Notes: a model not told the origin generated them from the sequence alone. Numbered from the stretch's first letter, positions 27,312 through 36,887 are shown. The stretch is 64,000 nt of DNA from Mycolicibacterium flavescens (GCF_001722335.1 NZ_MIHA01000019.1:46775-110774), one strand, 5' to 3'. A program made the numbers and translations.

Positions 27312-29056
27312 ATGTCGGGGACGGAGTCGCAGGACGCGTTGGCCGGGTTGCGCGCCGCGGTGGATCGGTTGGCGGGCTGCGATTTCGACCTGTCGACCGC
27401 CCCGGAACTGATCGCCGTTCTCGATGAGCTGGAAACGGGAAGTGCCGCCTGCCCGCGGTCGAGCACCGCGTGTTGGCGCGCCTGCAGACCGAGACCACCC
27501 CGGCGCAGATGGGCGCCACCAACTGGCGGCAGGTGCTGTCGGTGCGGTGGCGGATCTCGACCAGTGAGGCCAATCGGCGCCTGACCGAGGCTGAGCTGTT
27601 GGCCCCGCGCCAAGCCTTCACCGGAGAGGTGTTGCCGCCGCGGTTGCCGGCCACCGCCGCCGCCCAAGCTCATGGGTTGATCACCGCCGAGCATGTGCAG
27701 GTCATCCGCAAGGCGATGAACAAGGTGCCCGGGTTTGTCGACACCGCGACCCGCGAGAGCTTGGAACTGGATCTGGTGCGTTGTGCGGCCACCGCCGGGC
27801 CCAGCGCGGTGCAAGACACCGCCACGTTGCGGTTGTTTTTGATGGATCAGGACGGCCCGGCCCCGGATGAGGCCGAACGCGCCCGCAAACGCGGCGTGAC
27901 CAAGTCCAAACAGGGCGAAGACGGGATGGTCGAGCTGCGCGCCACCATGACCCCGGAGGCGTGGGCGGTTTGGGAGGTGTTGTTCGCCAAGTTCGCCGCT
28001 CCCGGTATGTGCAACCCCGCCGATGAGGAGCCGTGTGTGTCGGGCACGCCGACCCAGGCGCAGATCGACAACGATCACCGCAGCCTGTCCCAACGCCAGC
28101 ATGATGCGCTGCTGGCCGTCGGGCGGATCGCGTTGATGAGTGGGGATCTGGGCCAGCTCAACGGGTTGCCGGTCTCGGTCATCATCCGCACCACGCTGCA
28201 GGATCTGGAATCGCGTGCCGGGGTGGGCACCACCGGCGGGGGCACCGTGGTCCCGATCGATGATGTGGTGCGCATGGCCGCTCACGCCCGTCACTACCTG
28301 GCAGTCTTCGACCGGGCCACCGGATCAGCACTGAACCTGTACCGCGCCAAGCGCGTCGCCAGCCGCGCGCAGCGGATCATGCTGATCGCCCGCGATGGGG
28401 GTTGTACGAAACCGGGCTGCACCGTCGGGGCCTACGGCTGCCAAGCTCATCACGTCATCGACGACTGGACCGACGGCGGTCAGACCAATGTCGATGAGCT
28501 CGGCCTGGCCTGTGGGCCCGATAACCGCAGCGTCAACAATGACGGCGGCTGGACCACCCGGATGAGTGAGCGCCATGACGTGGAATGGCTGCCCCCACCC
28601 CCGCTGGACACCGGCCAGGCCCGCCTGAACTACCACCACCGCCCCGAACTACTCCTACGCCCCGACGACGACGAGGAACCCTTCGACCCAGCCGCCGAAG
28701 CGGCCAAACGCAACCGCCACCTCCAAACCGACACCACCACACCCCCGGCAGGCGCCGCCGACGCGGACCGCGCAGATCCCGTCGACGGGGATGACCGGTA
28801 TGCCGAGGTGCGCCCAGCGCCGACCGACCTTGCCGATGAACCCGGAGTGGCCGCAGAACCGGGCGACCCCGTCGACCAAGACCACCGCGAGCCCGATCCG
28901 CCGGAAGACTCGATCCATGAGAGCGAACGCTTGGAGCTGGCTTGCCCGCAACCGCTCCATCAAGACCACTGCACAGAAGCCGGCGTCAACCCGCCACCGC
29001 CGGACCCCGGCGACCATCCCGGCGGACCCTCACCACCGGGCGGCCAAGCGGCTTAG
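27312..29056 (+). pseudogene. 13E12-family DUF222/HNH endonuclease, frameshifted
   Basis: The N-terminal ~43 codons ([20 protein letters not shown]... to DELET) are in one frame. The rest ([15 protein letters not shown] to the stop at 29056) is in another. One missing base near 27437 (ACGG-GAAG) would rejoin them as [14 protein letters not shown]. The long part has the DUF222 region, then an HNH nuclease domain (CTKPGC...CQAHHVIDDWTDGG...LACGPDN), and a Pro/Asp-rich tail. Read as a pseudogene, or as an HNH protein reinitiated at GTG or TTG codons near 27470. It follows an SOS box and an insertion sequence. Confidence 0.72.
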
Positions 29057-29103
29057 CGGCCGCCGGAACTCACCGGAGTCCACCCGAGCCGGTCACCCGG
29101 AAG

Positions 29104-29928
29104 TCAGCCCTGCGCTTCGACGGCGACCGGCTGCCACTCTTCCCACGTCTTGAGCCGGTTTTCGTAGTCGGCCTTGGCCAACTGCAGCGGCAGCTCTCCG
29201 AAAAACACCCGCAGCGGCGGGTTCTCGGCATCAACGACCTTCATCAGCGCCCGGGCCGACGCCTGCGGATCCCCCGGCTTGGCCACCCGCTGGCTGCGGG
29301 CGCGGTCGGCCGCCTCGTGCACCTCGCGGTAGTCCGGCAACGGCGTCGAACGACGAGACGACGGACCCGCCCAGTCGGTGTCGAAACCGCCCGGCTCGAT
29401 CAGCGTCACATGAATGCCGAACGACTCGACCTCCTGCGCCAGCGCCTGCGAGAAACCCTCGAGCGCCCACTTCGACGCGTGATAGATGCCCACGTTCTGG
29501 AACGCGGTGATCCCTCCGATCGACGACACCTGAATGATGTGCCCGCTGCGCTGCGCCCGCAGATACGGCAGCGCCGCCTGCGTCACCCACAGCGCGCCGA
29601 ACACGTTCGTCTCGATCTGCGCCCGCGCCTCCGCCTCGGTGAGCTCCTCGATGAACCCGAAGTGCCCGTAGCCCGCGTTGTTGACCACGATGTCGAGCCG
29701 CCCGAAGTGCTCGTGCGCCTGCTTGACCGCCGCGAAATCGGCCTCGCGGTCGGTCACATCCAGCGGGATCGGCAGCAGCGCCGACCCGTACCTGCCGACC
29801 AGATCGTCGAGCGTCGACACGTCGCGCGCCGTCGCCGCCACCTTGTCGCCGCGCTCCAGCGCCGCGATCGTCCACTCGCGCCCGAACCCGCGTGACGTTC
29901 CGGTGATGAACCACACTTTTTCGCTCAT
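29104..29928 (-). CDS. Short-chain dehydrogenase/reductase
   Basis: A 274-residue classical SDR. Cofactor motif TGTSRGFG near the N-terminus, NNAG at about 83-86, catalytic serine in QVSSIGG and YHASK for the catalytic tyrosine/lysine. The C-terminus is extended with [24 protein letters not shown]. Substrate unknown. It is divergent from menG with 69 bases between starts, a region that carries promoter-like sequences for both. The ATG at 29928 is the natural start; the longer frame is read-through. Confidence 0.85.
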   Translation of the reverse strand: MSEKVWFITGTSRGFGREWTIAALERGDKVAATARDVSTLDDLVGRYGSALLPIPLDVTDREADFAAVKQAHEHFGRLDIVVNNAGYGHFGFIEELTEAEARAQIETNVFGALWVTQAALPYLRAQRSGHIIQVSSIGGITAFQNVGIYHASKWALEGFSQALAQEVESFGIHVTLIEPGGFDTDWAGPSSRRSTPLPDYREVHEAADRARSQRVAKPGDPQASARALMKVVDAENPPLRVFFGELPLQLAKADYENRLKTWEEWQPVAVEAQG

Positions 29929-29984
29929 GGTCCCTATAGTCGCCCAGCGTCGCTCCGCATTCCCGCCACAAGCAGGTTCACAGC

Positions 29985-29990
29985 TACGGT
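29985..29990 (+). promoter_or_regulatory. Leaderless-type -10 element for menG
   Basis: TACGGT fits TANNNT and ends 7 bases before the ATG at 29998. There is no Shine-Dalgarno, which favours this start over the in-frame codon at 29989. No -35 is clear. Confidence 0.35.
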
Positions 29991-29997
29991 GGGCGTC

Positions 29998-30687
29998 ATG
30001 AGCCGCGCAACGCTGGAGAAAGACCCGCACGAGGTGGCGTCGATGTTCGACGCGGTGGCGCGGCGCTACGACCTGACCAACACCGTGCTCTCGCTCGGGC
30101 AGGACCGGTTCTGGCGACGCGCGACCCGCTCGGCGCTCGGCATCGGCCCCGGCGACAAAGTGCTCGACCTCGCGGCGGGCACCGCGGTCTCGACCGTCGA
30201 ACTCGCCACCTCTGGCGCCTGGTGCGTGGCCGCGGACTTCTCGGTGGGCATGCTCGCCGCCGGTCGCTCCCGCAATGTGCCCAAGGTCGCCGGTGACGCC
30301 ACGCGCCTGCCCTTCGGCGACGACGTGTTCGACGCGGTCACCATCAGCTTCGGGCTGCGCAACGTCAACGACCACACCGCGGGACTGCGCGAGATGGCCC
30401 GCGTCACCCGGCCCGGCGGCCGCCTCGTCGTCTGCGAGTTCTCCACGCCGACGAATGCCTTGTTCGCCACCGCGTACAAGGAGTACCTGATGAAGGCGCT
30501 GCCGCGGATGGCCAGCGCGGTGTCGTCGAACCCCGACGCCTACATCTACCTGGCCGAATCCATCCGCGCGTGGCCCGACCAGGCGCAGCTGGCACGCCAG
30601 ATCGCCGACGCCGGTTGGTCCGCCGTGCGCTGGCGCAACCTCTCCGGCGGCATCGTCGCGCTGCACGCCGCAACCAAACCCGACTGA
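29998..30687 (+). CDS. menG: Demethylmenaquinone methyltransferase MenG (UbiE family)
   Basis: A 229-residue SAM-dependent methyltransferase. The family start ...[29 protein letters not shown] is present. SAM motif I is [10 protein letters not shown], and later motifs [19 protein letters not shown] and [12 protein letters not shown] are characteristic of UbiE/MenG. It methylates the ring of demethylmenaquinone. It is the last ring-modifying step and sits in the men region next to menJ and grcC1. A strong hairpin follows its stop. Confidence 0.93.
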   Translation: MSRATLEKDPHEVASMFDAVARRYDLTNTVLSLGQDRFWRRATRSALGIGPGDKVLDLAAGTAVSTVELATSGAWCVAADFSVGMLAAGRSRNVPKVAGDATRLPFGDDVFDAVTISFGLRNVNDHTAGLREMARVTRPGGRLVVCEFSTPTNALFATAYKEYLMKALPRMASAVSSNPDAYIYLAESIRAWPDQAQLARQIADAGWSAVRWRNLSGGIVALHAATKPD

Positions 30688-30694
30688 CCCCGCA

Positions 30695-30727
30695 CGCGAC
30701 ACGCCGACCCGTCACCGGCGTGTCGCG
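30695..30727 (+). terminator. Strong hairpin after menG
   Basis: A perfect 12-base stem CGCGACACGCCG / CGGCGTGTCGCG with a 9-base loop lies 8 bases after the menG stop. There is no U-run, as is usual for mycobacterial hairpin terminators. It may be a terminator or a REP-like palindrome. Confidence 0.55.
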
Positions 30728-30792
30728 CACCCTGTGACGAGAATCACCATTAACTTAGCTTCGGGCAGGCCCTGCAACCGAGGCGGTTCCTT

Positions 30793-32571
30793 ATGTCGGA
30801 TGGCAGCCAGCGACGACGCGTGTCGCGCCGGACGTTCGTGATGGGCAGTGCCACCGCGGCGGCCCTGATGGCGATCCCGCCGAAGGCCCGGGCGCAGGCC
30901 GGTAAGACCGTCGCGGTGTTCGGCGCGGGCATCGCGGGCCTGACCGCCGCGCACGAACTCGTCGAACGCGGCTACGACGTCACCGTCTACGAGCGTAAGG
31001 CGCTCGGCGGCAAGGCTCGATCCATCCCGGTGCCGAACTCCGGCGCCACACCACTGCCCGCCGAACACGGCTTCCGGTTCTTCCCCGGCTTCTACCGCAA
31101 CGTCACCGACACCATGCGACGAGTTCCGTTTCCCGGCAACAAGAACGGCACTTGGGACAACCTGACCCGGGCGACGTCGTACCTGCATTCCGGGCTCGGC
31201 CGCCACGATCTGACGATCCCGCTGCCGCTGCCCCTGCCGACGATCCCCAACCCGATCACGCCGAAGGCCTTCATCGACTCCGTCGCAACGGTATTCGAGA
31301 CGCTGTTCCGGCTACCGCCGTGGGAGGCGCTCTACGCCGCGCAGAAACTCGCCGTCTACGTCACCAGCAGCACCGAGCGCAAACTCGGCCAGTGGGAACA
31401 CATGACGTGGGAGGGCTACATCGGCGCGGACCGCAAGTCCAAGGAGTACAACCGCTACCTCGCCGACGGCATCATCCGCAACCTCGCCGCCTCGAAATCC
31501 AAAGACGCCAGCGCCCATTCGATCGGGCTGGTCGGCGAAGCGTCGGTCTGGTCGATCCTGATGTTCGGAAACGACAACGACAACAAGGGATTCGACCGGG
31601 TTCTCAACGGACCCACCAGCTCGCAGTGGCTCGACCCGTGGGTCGACTACCTCGAGGAACAGGGTGTCACCTTCCGAGTGGGTCACGCCCTCGCGCGGCT
31701 CACCCCCGACGGCAGACACATCCGCTCGGCCACGGTCGTCAACAATTCCGGTCTGCCGCAACAGGTCACCGCCGACTGGTACGTCTCGGCGATCCCCTGC
31801 GAGAAACTCGCCGCGGTGCTCACCGACGACGTGCTCGAGGCCGACCCGCAGCTGGCCAACGTCGCGCTGCTGCGCACCGAGTGGATGAACGGTCTGATGT
31901 TCTACCTCAAGAAGCGGCTCGACGTGACCAAAGGTCATGTGAACTACGTCGATTCCGGCTGGGCCATCACCTCGATCAGCGAGGAGCAGTTCTGGAAGAA
32001 GTCGCTGACCGAGTACGGCGACGGCACCGTCAAGGAGTGCCTGTCGGCGATCATCTCCGACTGGAGCACGCCGGGCAATTTCAACGGCCGAAGCGCGCGG
32101 GACTGCACGCCGCCCGAGATCGCCAAGGAGGCCTGGGCGCAGATCAAGGCGCACCTCAACGACACCGACCGGCTCGTCACCGACGACGACCTGCACTCCT
32201 GGTTCCTCGACCCCGCGATCATCGACCCGGGCACCCCGGACGTCCGCAACGACGAACCGCTGTTCATCCAGGACCCCGGGTCGTGGAACCGCAGGCCCAC
32301 CGCGGTCACCGGGATCGACAACCTGTTCCTGGCCGGCGAGTGGATCAAGACCGACCAGAACGTCACGACGATGGAGGGCGCCAACGAGGGCGGCCGCTAC
32401 GCCGCCAACGGCGTGCTGCAGGCGTCCGGCTACAACGGTGAGATGGTCAAGATCGTCGAGCTGTTCCAGGCGCCGTGGTGGGTGCCGTTCAAGAACCTCG
32501 ACAAGGCGCGATACCGCGCCGGGATGCCGCACGTGCTCGACGTCCTCGACACCCGCCACCCGAATCGTTGA
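30793..32571 (+). CDS. Tat-exported FAD-dependent amine-oxidase/desaturase-like protein
   Basis: A 592-residue flavoprotein. The twin-arginine signal RRRVSRRTFVMGSATAAAL (residues about 7-25) is followed by a dinucleotide-binding start VAVFGAGIAGLTAAHEL and a C-terminal FAD-contact segment NLFLAGEWIKTDQNVTTMEGANEGGRYAAN. This resembles carotenoid desaturase/hydroxysqualene dehydroxylase (HpnE)-like oxidoreductases, but no substrate can be given. Folded export with bound FAD is implied. It occupies the place where, from memory, M. tuberculosis has Rv0559c-Rv0560c. Transcription is isolated by the hairpin upstream. Confidence 0.78.
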   Translation: MSDGSQRRRVSRRTFVMGSATAAALMAIPPKARAQAGKTVAVFGAGIAGLTAAHELVERGYDVTVYERKALGGKARSIPVPNSGATPLPAEHGFRFFPGFYRNVTDTMRRVPFPGNKNGTWDNLTRATSYLHSGLGRHDLTIPLPLPLPTIPNPITPKAFIDSVATVFETLFRLPPWEALYAAQKLAVYVTSSTERKLGQWEHMTWEGYIGADRKSKEYNRYLADGIIRNLAASKSKDASAHSIGLVGEASVWSILMFGNDNDNKGFDRVLNGPTSSQWLDPWVDYLEEQGVTFRVGHALARLTPDGRHIRSATVVNNSGLPQQVTADWYVSAIPCEKLAAVLTDDVLEADPQLANVALLRTEWMNGLMFYLKKRLDVTKGHVNYVDSGWAITSISEEQFWKKSLTEYGDGTVKECLSAIISDWSTPGNFNGRSARDCTPPEIAKEAWAQIKAHLNDTDRLVTDDDLHSWFLDPAIIDPGTPDVRNDEPLFIQDPGSWNRRPTAVTGIDNLFLAGEWIKTDQNVTTMEGANEGGRYAANGVLQASGYNGEMVKIVELFQAPWWVPFKNLDKARYRAGMPHVLDVLDTRHPNR

Positions 32572-32596
32572 ACCGGACCGAGCGCCGCGTTATACG
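32568..32596 (+). promoter_or_regulatory. Promoter of the esterase gene, leaderless type
   Basis: TTGAAC (32568-32573) and TATACG (32591-32596) are separated by 17 bases, and the -10 ends 8 bases before the ATG. Transcription would begin at or within a base or two of the start codon. The -35 overlaps the stop codon of the FAD gene. This is the best-formed promoter in the region. Confidence 0.55.
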
Positions 32597-32604
32597 GTCG
32601 CAGC

Positions 32605-33660
32605 ATGTACGGACGCCTGCTCGATCCCGATTGCACGCTCGGCACCGACCCGCGGTCGGATCCCCGGATGGTCAAGGCGTTCGCGGCGTTCGGGCTTGAC
32701 GGCCGCCTGCCCGCCGCGCCGCTGAGCGTCGACTCCCCGCTCGAGGACCGGATCGCGTTCGCCACCATGAGCGAAGAGGGGATGGGCGCGATTCTCGACG
32801 CGCTCGGTGGCCAACTCCCCGTCGTCGAGGGCGTCACCACGACCACGACGACGATCGCCGGGCCCGACGGCAACGACATCCCGCTGTTCGTCTCGACACC
32901 CGACGAGCGGCAGGGGCCGCTGCCCGCCGTCGTCCATCTGCACGGCGGCGGCATGGCGATCGGCAGCGCCGCCGACACCGGTTACATGAGGATCCGCGAG
33001 AGCCTCGCCGCCACCGGCCTCGTCGTGATCGGCGTGGAGTTCCGCAACTCCGGCGGCAGGCTCGGGCCGCACCCGTTCCCGGCCGGACTCAACGACTGCG
33101 CCGCCGCGGTCCGCTGGGTCGCGGCCAACCGTGCCGCACTCGGCGTCGAGCACCTGGTCGTGTCCGGCGAATCCGGCGGCGGCAACCTCACGCTCACCGT
33201 GACGCACAAAGCCAAACGCGAAGGCTGGCTGCACGAGATCGCCGGCCTGTACGCGCAGTGCCCCTACATCTCCAACCGCTGGCTCGACCAGTGCGACGAC
33301 CTCCCGTCGCTGGAGGAGAACGACGAGTACTTCGTCAGCCGCCACCAACTGGCGCTGCTGGGGTCGATCTACAACCCCGACGGTTCGCACGCCGACGACC
33401 CCACCTGCTGGGCCGCGGTCGCCACCGACGGCGACCTCGAAGGCCTACCGCCGCATGTCATCTCGGTCAACGAGCTGGATCCGCTGCGCGACGAGGGTCT
33501 GGCCTACTACCGGCGCCTGGTGCGCGCCGGGGTGCCCGCGGTCGGAAGGGTGGTGGCCGGTACGTGCCACGGCGGTGATCTTCTGCTGGGCGCTCATCTG
33601 CCCGAGGTGTACGCGGCCTCGATCCGCGACGTCAGCGGGTTCGCCAAGTCGCTGGGCTAA
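32605..33660 (+). CDS. HSL-type alpha/beta-hydrolase (Lip-like esterase)
   Basis: A 351-residue hydrolase of the hormone-sensitive-lipase group. The oxyanion motif is HGGGM (HLHGGGMAIGS), the nucleophile is in GESGGGN, and acid and histidine are in ELDPLRDEG and CHGGDLLLG. The N-terminal ~70 residues form a cap. It should hydrolyse short-chain esters; the natural substrate is unknown. No signal peptide. A leaderless promoter lies directly upstream. Its 3' end overlaps a small convergent gene by 4 bases. Confidence 0.85.
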   Translation: MYGRLLDPDCTLGTDPRSDPRMVKAFAAFGLDGRLPAAPLSVDSPLEDRIAFATMSEEGMGAILDALGGQLPVVEGVTTTTTTIAGPDGNDIPLFVSTPDERQGPLPAVVHLHGGGMAIGSAADTGYMRIRESLAATGLVVIGVEFRNSGGRLGPHPFPAGLNDCAAAVRWVAANRAALGVEHLVVSGESGGGNLTLTVTHKAKREGWLHEIAGLYAQCPYISNRWLDQCDDLPSLEENDEYFVSRHQLALLGSIYNPDGSHADDPTCWAAVATDGDLEGLPPHVISVNELDPLRDEGLAYYRRLVRAGVPAVGRVVAGTCHGGDLLLGAHLPEVYAASIRDVSGFAKSLG

Positions 33661-33863
33661 CCGAACGTCTGAGGCGCGGTGCCGGGCAGCACGACCTCGC
33701 CCATGCCTTGGCGCGACGGCGTCGTCGGCGTGCCGCGCAGCGGTTCACACACGCCGACGTAGGGCACTTCCTCGCACGGTCCTGTCGGCGCGGCGCCGGC
33801 CGTGGGCGTCCAGGTGAAAACCACCGCGGCCGCTGCCGCGGCGAGTACCGCTGTCCTGAGCAT
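33657..33863 (-). CDS. Small secreted protein
   Basis: A 68-residue exported peptide: signal peptide of about 25 residues (MLRTAVLAAAAAAVVFTWTPTAGAAP) and a 40-residue mature part with two cysteines (CEEVPYVGVC) and a proline/threonine stretch. A GAAGGA lies 8 bases before the ATG at 33863, so I chose this start over the long upstream frame. No known family. It converges with the esterase. Confidence 0.65.
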   Translation of the reverse strand: MLRTAVLAAAAAAVVFTWTPTAGAAPTGPCEEVPYVGVCEPLRGTPTTPSRQGMGEVVLPGTAPQTFG

Positions 33864-33963
33864 CGTCGTTCCTTCCGCCGATGCAGATATGAACGCCTGT
33901 GCGCTCCAGGCTAATCCCGGGACGCCGGCGGCAAAAGCTCGTCTAGCTGGGCTTACAGTTAGG

Positions 33964-34407
33964 TCAGCTCGGCAAATCCGTTGCGCGGGTGGCCCATAAC
34001 CGCTCGGTCTGCGGGCCGACGTCCGCGGCGTGTGTCCGCTGGAAGTTGCGCCCGCCACGCCCGAACGTCGCGAGAACCGCTGCGGGAACGACGGATTCAG
34101 TCACCGGCGAGGGCAGCCATCGGCACGGCCGCACGTGCACCAGGTCGACGGCGACTGCATCGGCGTCGTCGTCGCGGAAGTACGCGCCCTCGATGCGGCC
34201 CAACCAGAAAAGGCCGTCGCCGTCGCGGGTCCACACGAACGAGCCCTCCGGCGCGGCGGCGAACCGGTCGATGCGGCGGGCCAACCGCTCACCGGCCTCC
34301 GCGTCACCGAACCCGACCAGGCCGCGTCGCAGGGCGCGGTCGAGCGCCGCCTGCGGGTCGATATCGTCGCGGCGGGACCGCATCGGAGCGCGGTACACCT
34401 GGGCCAT
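33964..34407 (-). CDS. Conserved hypothetical protein (147 residues)
   Basis: A 147-residue cytoplasmic protein starting MAQVYRAPMRSRRDDIDPQAALDRALRRGLVGFG. The middle holds FVWTRDGDGLFWLGRIEGAYFRDDDADAVAVDLVHVRPCRW, alternating beta-strands and loops, with no recognised motif. It is divergent from the small membrane protein at 34429, leaving 21 bases between the two starts. Function unknown. Confidence 0.6.
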   Translation of the reverse strand: MAQVYRAPMRSRRDDIDPQAALDRALRRGLVGFGDAEAGERLARRIDRFAAAPEGSFVWTRDGDGLFWLGRIEGAYFRDDDADAVAVDLVHVRPCRWLPSPVTESVVPAAVLATFGRGGRNFQRTHAADVGPQTERLWATRATDLPS

Positions 34408-34428
34408 CCGCGCTATTCTGCCCCCGAG

Positions 34429-34641
34429 ATGGAGACGTTCAAGCGCTACCTGATGTTTCAGGGGATGATGTTCGTCTTCGGCATCGTCGGGCCGATCTTC
34501 CTGATCCTGTACTTCGCGTCGCAGCCGGACCCGACCATGCGCTGGGCCTACTGGATCGGGCTGTTCGTCACCGCCGCCGACATCCTGATCGCGTTGGTGC
34601 TGACCGAAACCTCGACGCCCAAGCGCAATTCCGACGACTAG
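34429..34641 (+). CDS. Small two-helix membrane protein
   Basis: A 70-residue protein with two membrane helices (about 10-29 and 38-60: MMFVFGIVGPIFLILYFAS and AYWIGLFVTAADILIALVL) and a short charged C-terminus. A TATTCT -10-like element lies 9 bases before the ATG, with no Shine-Dalgarno. Its stop overlaps the stop of menJ by 4 bases (convergent). No family recognised. Confidence 0.65.
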   Translation: METFKRYLMFQGMMFVFGIVGPIFLILYFASQPDPTMRWAYWIGLFVTAADILIALVLTETSTPKRNSDD

Positions 34642-35858
34642 GTGAACGGCGTGCGCTGGTCGATGCGTTGCGACAGGCGGCCCGCGCCCCGCCACACGCG
34701 GGCGATCCGGTCCTCGTCCTCTTCGGTGACGAAGTTGCCCATCACCCGCACCGCGAGGGTCATCAGTGCCGTGGAGCGCATCGCGATCGGCCCGGTCGCC
34801 GGCAGGAACCGCGGGAACGTCAGCAGCAGCGCCAACCGGCGGGCCACCGAGAACCCGCGCGCGTAGTGCGCCGTGAGCACCGCGGGCCATGCCGCGGTCA
34901 GGTCGCCGCTGCCCAGCAGCTCGGCGGCCAGCCGGCCGGTTTCGAGGCCGTAGTCGATGCCCTCGCCGTTGAGCGGGTTGACGCAGGCCGCGGCGTCGCC
35001 GATCAGCATCCAGTTCGGGCCCGCCACCCCCGAGGCCGCGCCGCCCATCGGCAGCAGCGCCGACAGCCCGGCGCGCGGTTCGCCGTCGAAGCCCCACTCC
35101 TCGCGGCGCAGGCTGGTGTAGTAGGACATCAGCGGCCGCAGCGCCGCGTCGGCCGGCCGTTTCGCGGTGGCCAGGGCGCCGACGCCGATGTTCACCTCGC
35201 CGTTGCCGAGCGGGAAGATCCACCCGTAGCCGGGCAGCACCTTGCCCTCGGGGGAGCGCAGTTCCAGGTGCGACGTGATCCACGGCTCACTCGCGCGCGG
35301 CGTGGCGATGTAGCCGCGGACCGCCACGCCGTAGACCGTCTCCTGATGCCAGCGGCGGCCCAGCACCCGGCCCAGCGTCGAGCGGGCGCCGTCGGCCACG
35401 ATCAGCTCGGTGCAGCCGATCTCGTCTCCCGAATCCAGTACGACGGTCGACACCCGACCGGCCGAATCTCGCTGAACGTCAACAGCTTTGACGCCTAGCA
35501 TCATCTTGGCGCCGTCGTCGACCGCCACCATCCGGATCCGGTCGTCGAGTTCGGTGCGCGGCACCGCGCTCGACGTCGGCGGGAACGACGGGCCCGGCCA
35601 CTCGATCTCGACGTCGGCGCCGAACCCCGCCATCCGCAACCCGCGGTGCTGCACCCGCCCGGCCAGCCACGGCCCCAGGCCCAGGAGTTGCATCTCCTGC
35701 ACCGCGCGGGGGGTCAGCCCGTCGCCGCAGGCCTTGTCGCGGGGGAACTGCGCGGAGTCGATGACCAGCACGTCGCGACCGGCGCGCGCGGCCCAGGCCG
35801 CTGCGGCCGAACCCGCAGGCCCGGCTCCCACCACCACCACGTCCGCTCGCACACTCAT
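34638..35858 (-). CDS. menJ: Menaquinone side-chain reductase MenJ (geranylgeranyl reductase family)
   Basis: A 406-residue FAD-dependent reductase. The N-terminal FAD-binding motif VVVGAGPAGSAAAAWAARAG, the family segment FPRDKACGDGLTPRAVQ, and the C-terminal IGDAAACVNPLNGEGIDYGLETG are all intact. In mycobacteria MenJ saturates one isoprene double bond of MK-9 to give MK-9(H2). It is divergent from grcC1 with only 21 bases between starts. The ATG at 35858 is preceded by a -10-like CATACT and no ribosome-binding site, so the message is probably leaderless. Confidence 0.9.
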   Translation of the reverse strand: MSVRADVVVVGAGPAGSAAAAWAARAGRDVLVIDSAQFPRDKACGDGLTPRAVQEMQLLGLGPWLAGRVQHRGLRMAGFGADVEIEWPGPSFPPTSSAVPRTELDDRIRMVAVDDGAKMMLGVKAVDVQRDSAGRVSTVVLDSGDEIGCTELIVADGARSTLGRVLGRRWHQETVYGVAVRGYIATPRASEPWITSHLELRSPEGKVLPGYGWIFPLGNGEVNIGVGALATAKRPADAALRPLMSYYTSLRREEWGFDGEPRAGLSALLPMGGAASGVAGPNWMLIGDAAACVNPLNGEGIDYGLETGRLAAELLGSGDLTAAWPAVLTAHYARGFSVARRLALLLTFPRFLPATGPIAMRSTALMTLAVRVMGNFVTEEDEDRIARVWRGAGRLSQRIDQRTPFT

Positions 35859-35865
35859 GCTTCCC

Positions 35866-35873
35866 AGTATGTT
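35866..35873. promoter_or_regulatory. Overlapping divergent -10 elements for menJ and grcC1
   Basis: On the plus strand TATGTT (35868-35873) ends 6 bases before the grcC1 GTG. On the minus strand CATACT (35871-35866) ends 7 bases before the menJ ATG. The two share four bases, so only one RNA polymerase can open this site at a time. Confidence 0.5.
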
Positions 35874-35879
35874 GGCAGT

Positions 35880-36887
35880 GTGAGGACGCCAGCGACCGTG
35901 GTGGCCGGAGTCGATTTCGGCGACCCGGGATTTGCGCAGGATGTGCGCGACGGCGTCGCCCGCATCGAAGATCTGATGGCCACTGAGCTGGGCAGGGCCG
36001 ACGAGTTGATGGCCGAGGCGGTGCAGCACCTGTTCCAGGCCGGCGGCAAGCGGTTCCGCCCGCTGTTCACCGTGCTGTCCGCGCAGCTGGGCCCGGAGCC
36101 CGACGCGTGGCAGGTCACGGTCGCGGGCGCGGTCATCGAACTGGTGCACCTGGCGACGCTGTACCACGACGACGTGATGGACGAGGCGCAGGTCCGCCGC
36201 GGCGCCGACAGCGCCAACGCGCGGTGGGGGAACAACATCGCGATCCTGGCCGGTGACTACCTGTTCGCCACCGCGTCGCGGCTCGTCAGCCGGCTGGGGC
36301 CGGAAGCGGTGCGCATCATCGCCGACACGTTCGCTCAGCTGGTGACCGGGCAGATGCGCGAGACCCGCGGCGCCGCCGACCACGTCGACTCCGTCGAGCA
36401 CTACCTCAAGGTGGTCTACGAGAAGACCGCATGCCTGATCGCGGCGTCGGGCCGGTTCGGCGCGACGTTCTCGGGCGCCGACGAGGAGCAGATCGAGCGG
36501 CTCTCGCGGCTGGGCGGCATCGTCGGCACCGCGTTCCAGATCTCCGATGACATCATCGACATCGACAGCGACCCCGACGAATCCGGCAAGGTGCCCGGCA
36601 CCGACCTGCGCGAGGGTGTGCACACGCTGCCCGTCCTCTACGCACTGCGCGACACCGGGCCCGACGCCGACCGGCTGCGCGAGCTGCTGGCCGGGCCGGT
36701 CGAACGCGACGACGACGTGGCCGAGGCGCTGCGGCTGTTGCGGGCCTCGCCGGGCATCGCGATGGCCAAGGAAACCGTCGCACAGTACGCGGCCAGGGCG
36801 CGTGAAGAGTTGGCCGGGCTGCCGGACGGGCCGGGCCGTCAGGCACTGGCCACGCTGGTCGACTACACGGTCAACCGGGACGGTTGA
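35880..36887 (+). CDS. grcC1: Polyprenyl diphosphate synthase GrcC1
   Basis: A 335-residue trans-prenyltransferase. The first aspartate-rich motif is DDVMD (97-101, in LYHDDVMDEAQVRRG) and the second DDIID (QISDDIIDIDSD); GGKRFRP is the N-terminal substrate loop. It likely makes the long isoprenoid side chain for menaquinone, consistent with menJ next door; product length cannot be read from sequence. The GTG at 35880 begins RTPATVVAGV, matching the homologue as I recall it. It is leaderless by its spacing to TATGTT. Confidence 0.88.
   Translation: MRTPATVVAGVDFGDPGFAQDVRDGVARIEDLMATELGRADELMAEAVQHLFQAGGKRFRPLFTVLSAQLGPEPDAWQVTVAGAVIELVHLATLYHDDVMDEAQVRRGADSANARWGNNIAILAGDYLFATASRLVSRLGPEAVRIIADTFAQLVTGQMRETRGAADHVDSVEHYLKVVYEKTACLIAASGRFGATFSGADEEQIERLSRLGGIVGTAFQISDDIIDIDSDPDESGKVPGTDLREGVHTLPVLYALRDTGPDADRLRELLAGPVERDDDVAEALRLLRASPGIAMAKETVAQYAARAREELAGLPDGPGRQALATLVDYTVNRDG

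Noticed and set aside
30745..30770. Possible iron box (IdeR-like) before the FAD gene
   Set aside because: The AT-rich TTAACTTAGCTTCGGGC lacks the symmetrical TTAGGTTAGSCTAACCTAA pattern.
35859..36623. N-terminal extension of the menJ frame
   Set aside because: Read-through across grcC1; the FAD-binding fold begins at 35858.
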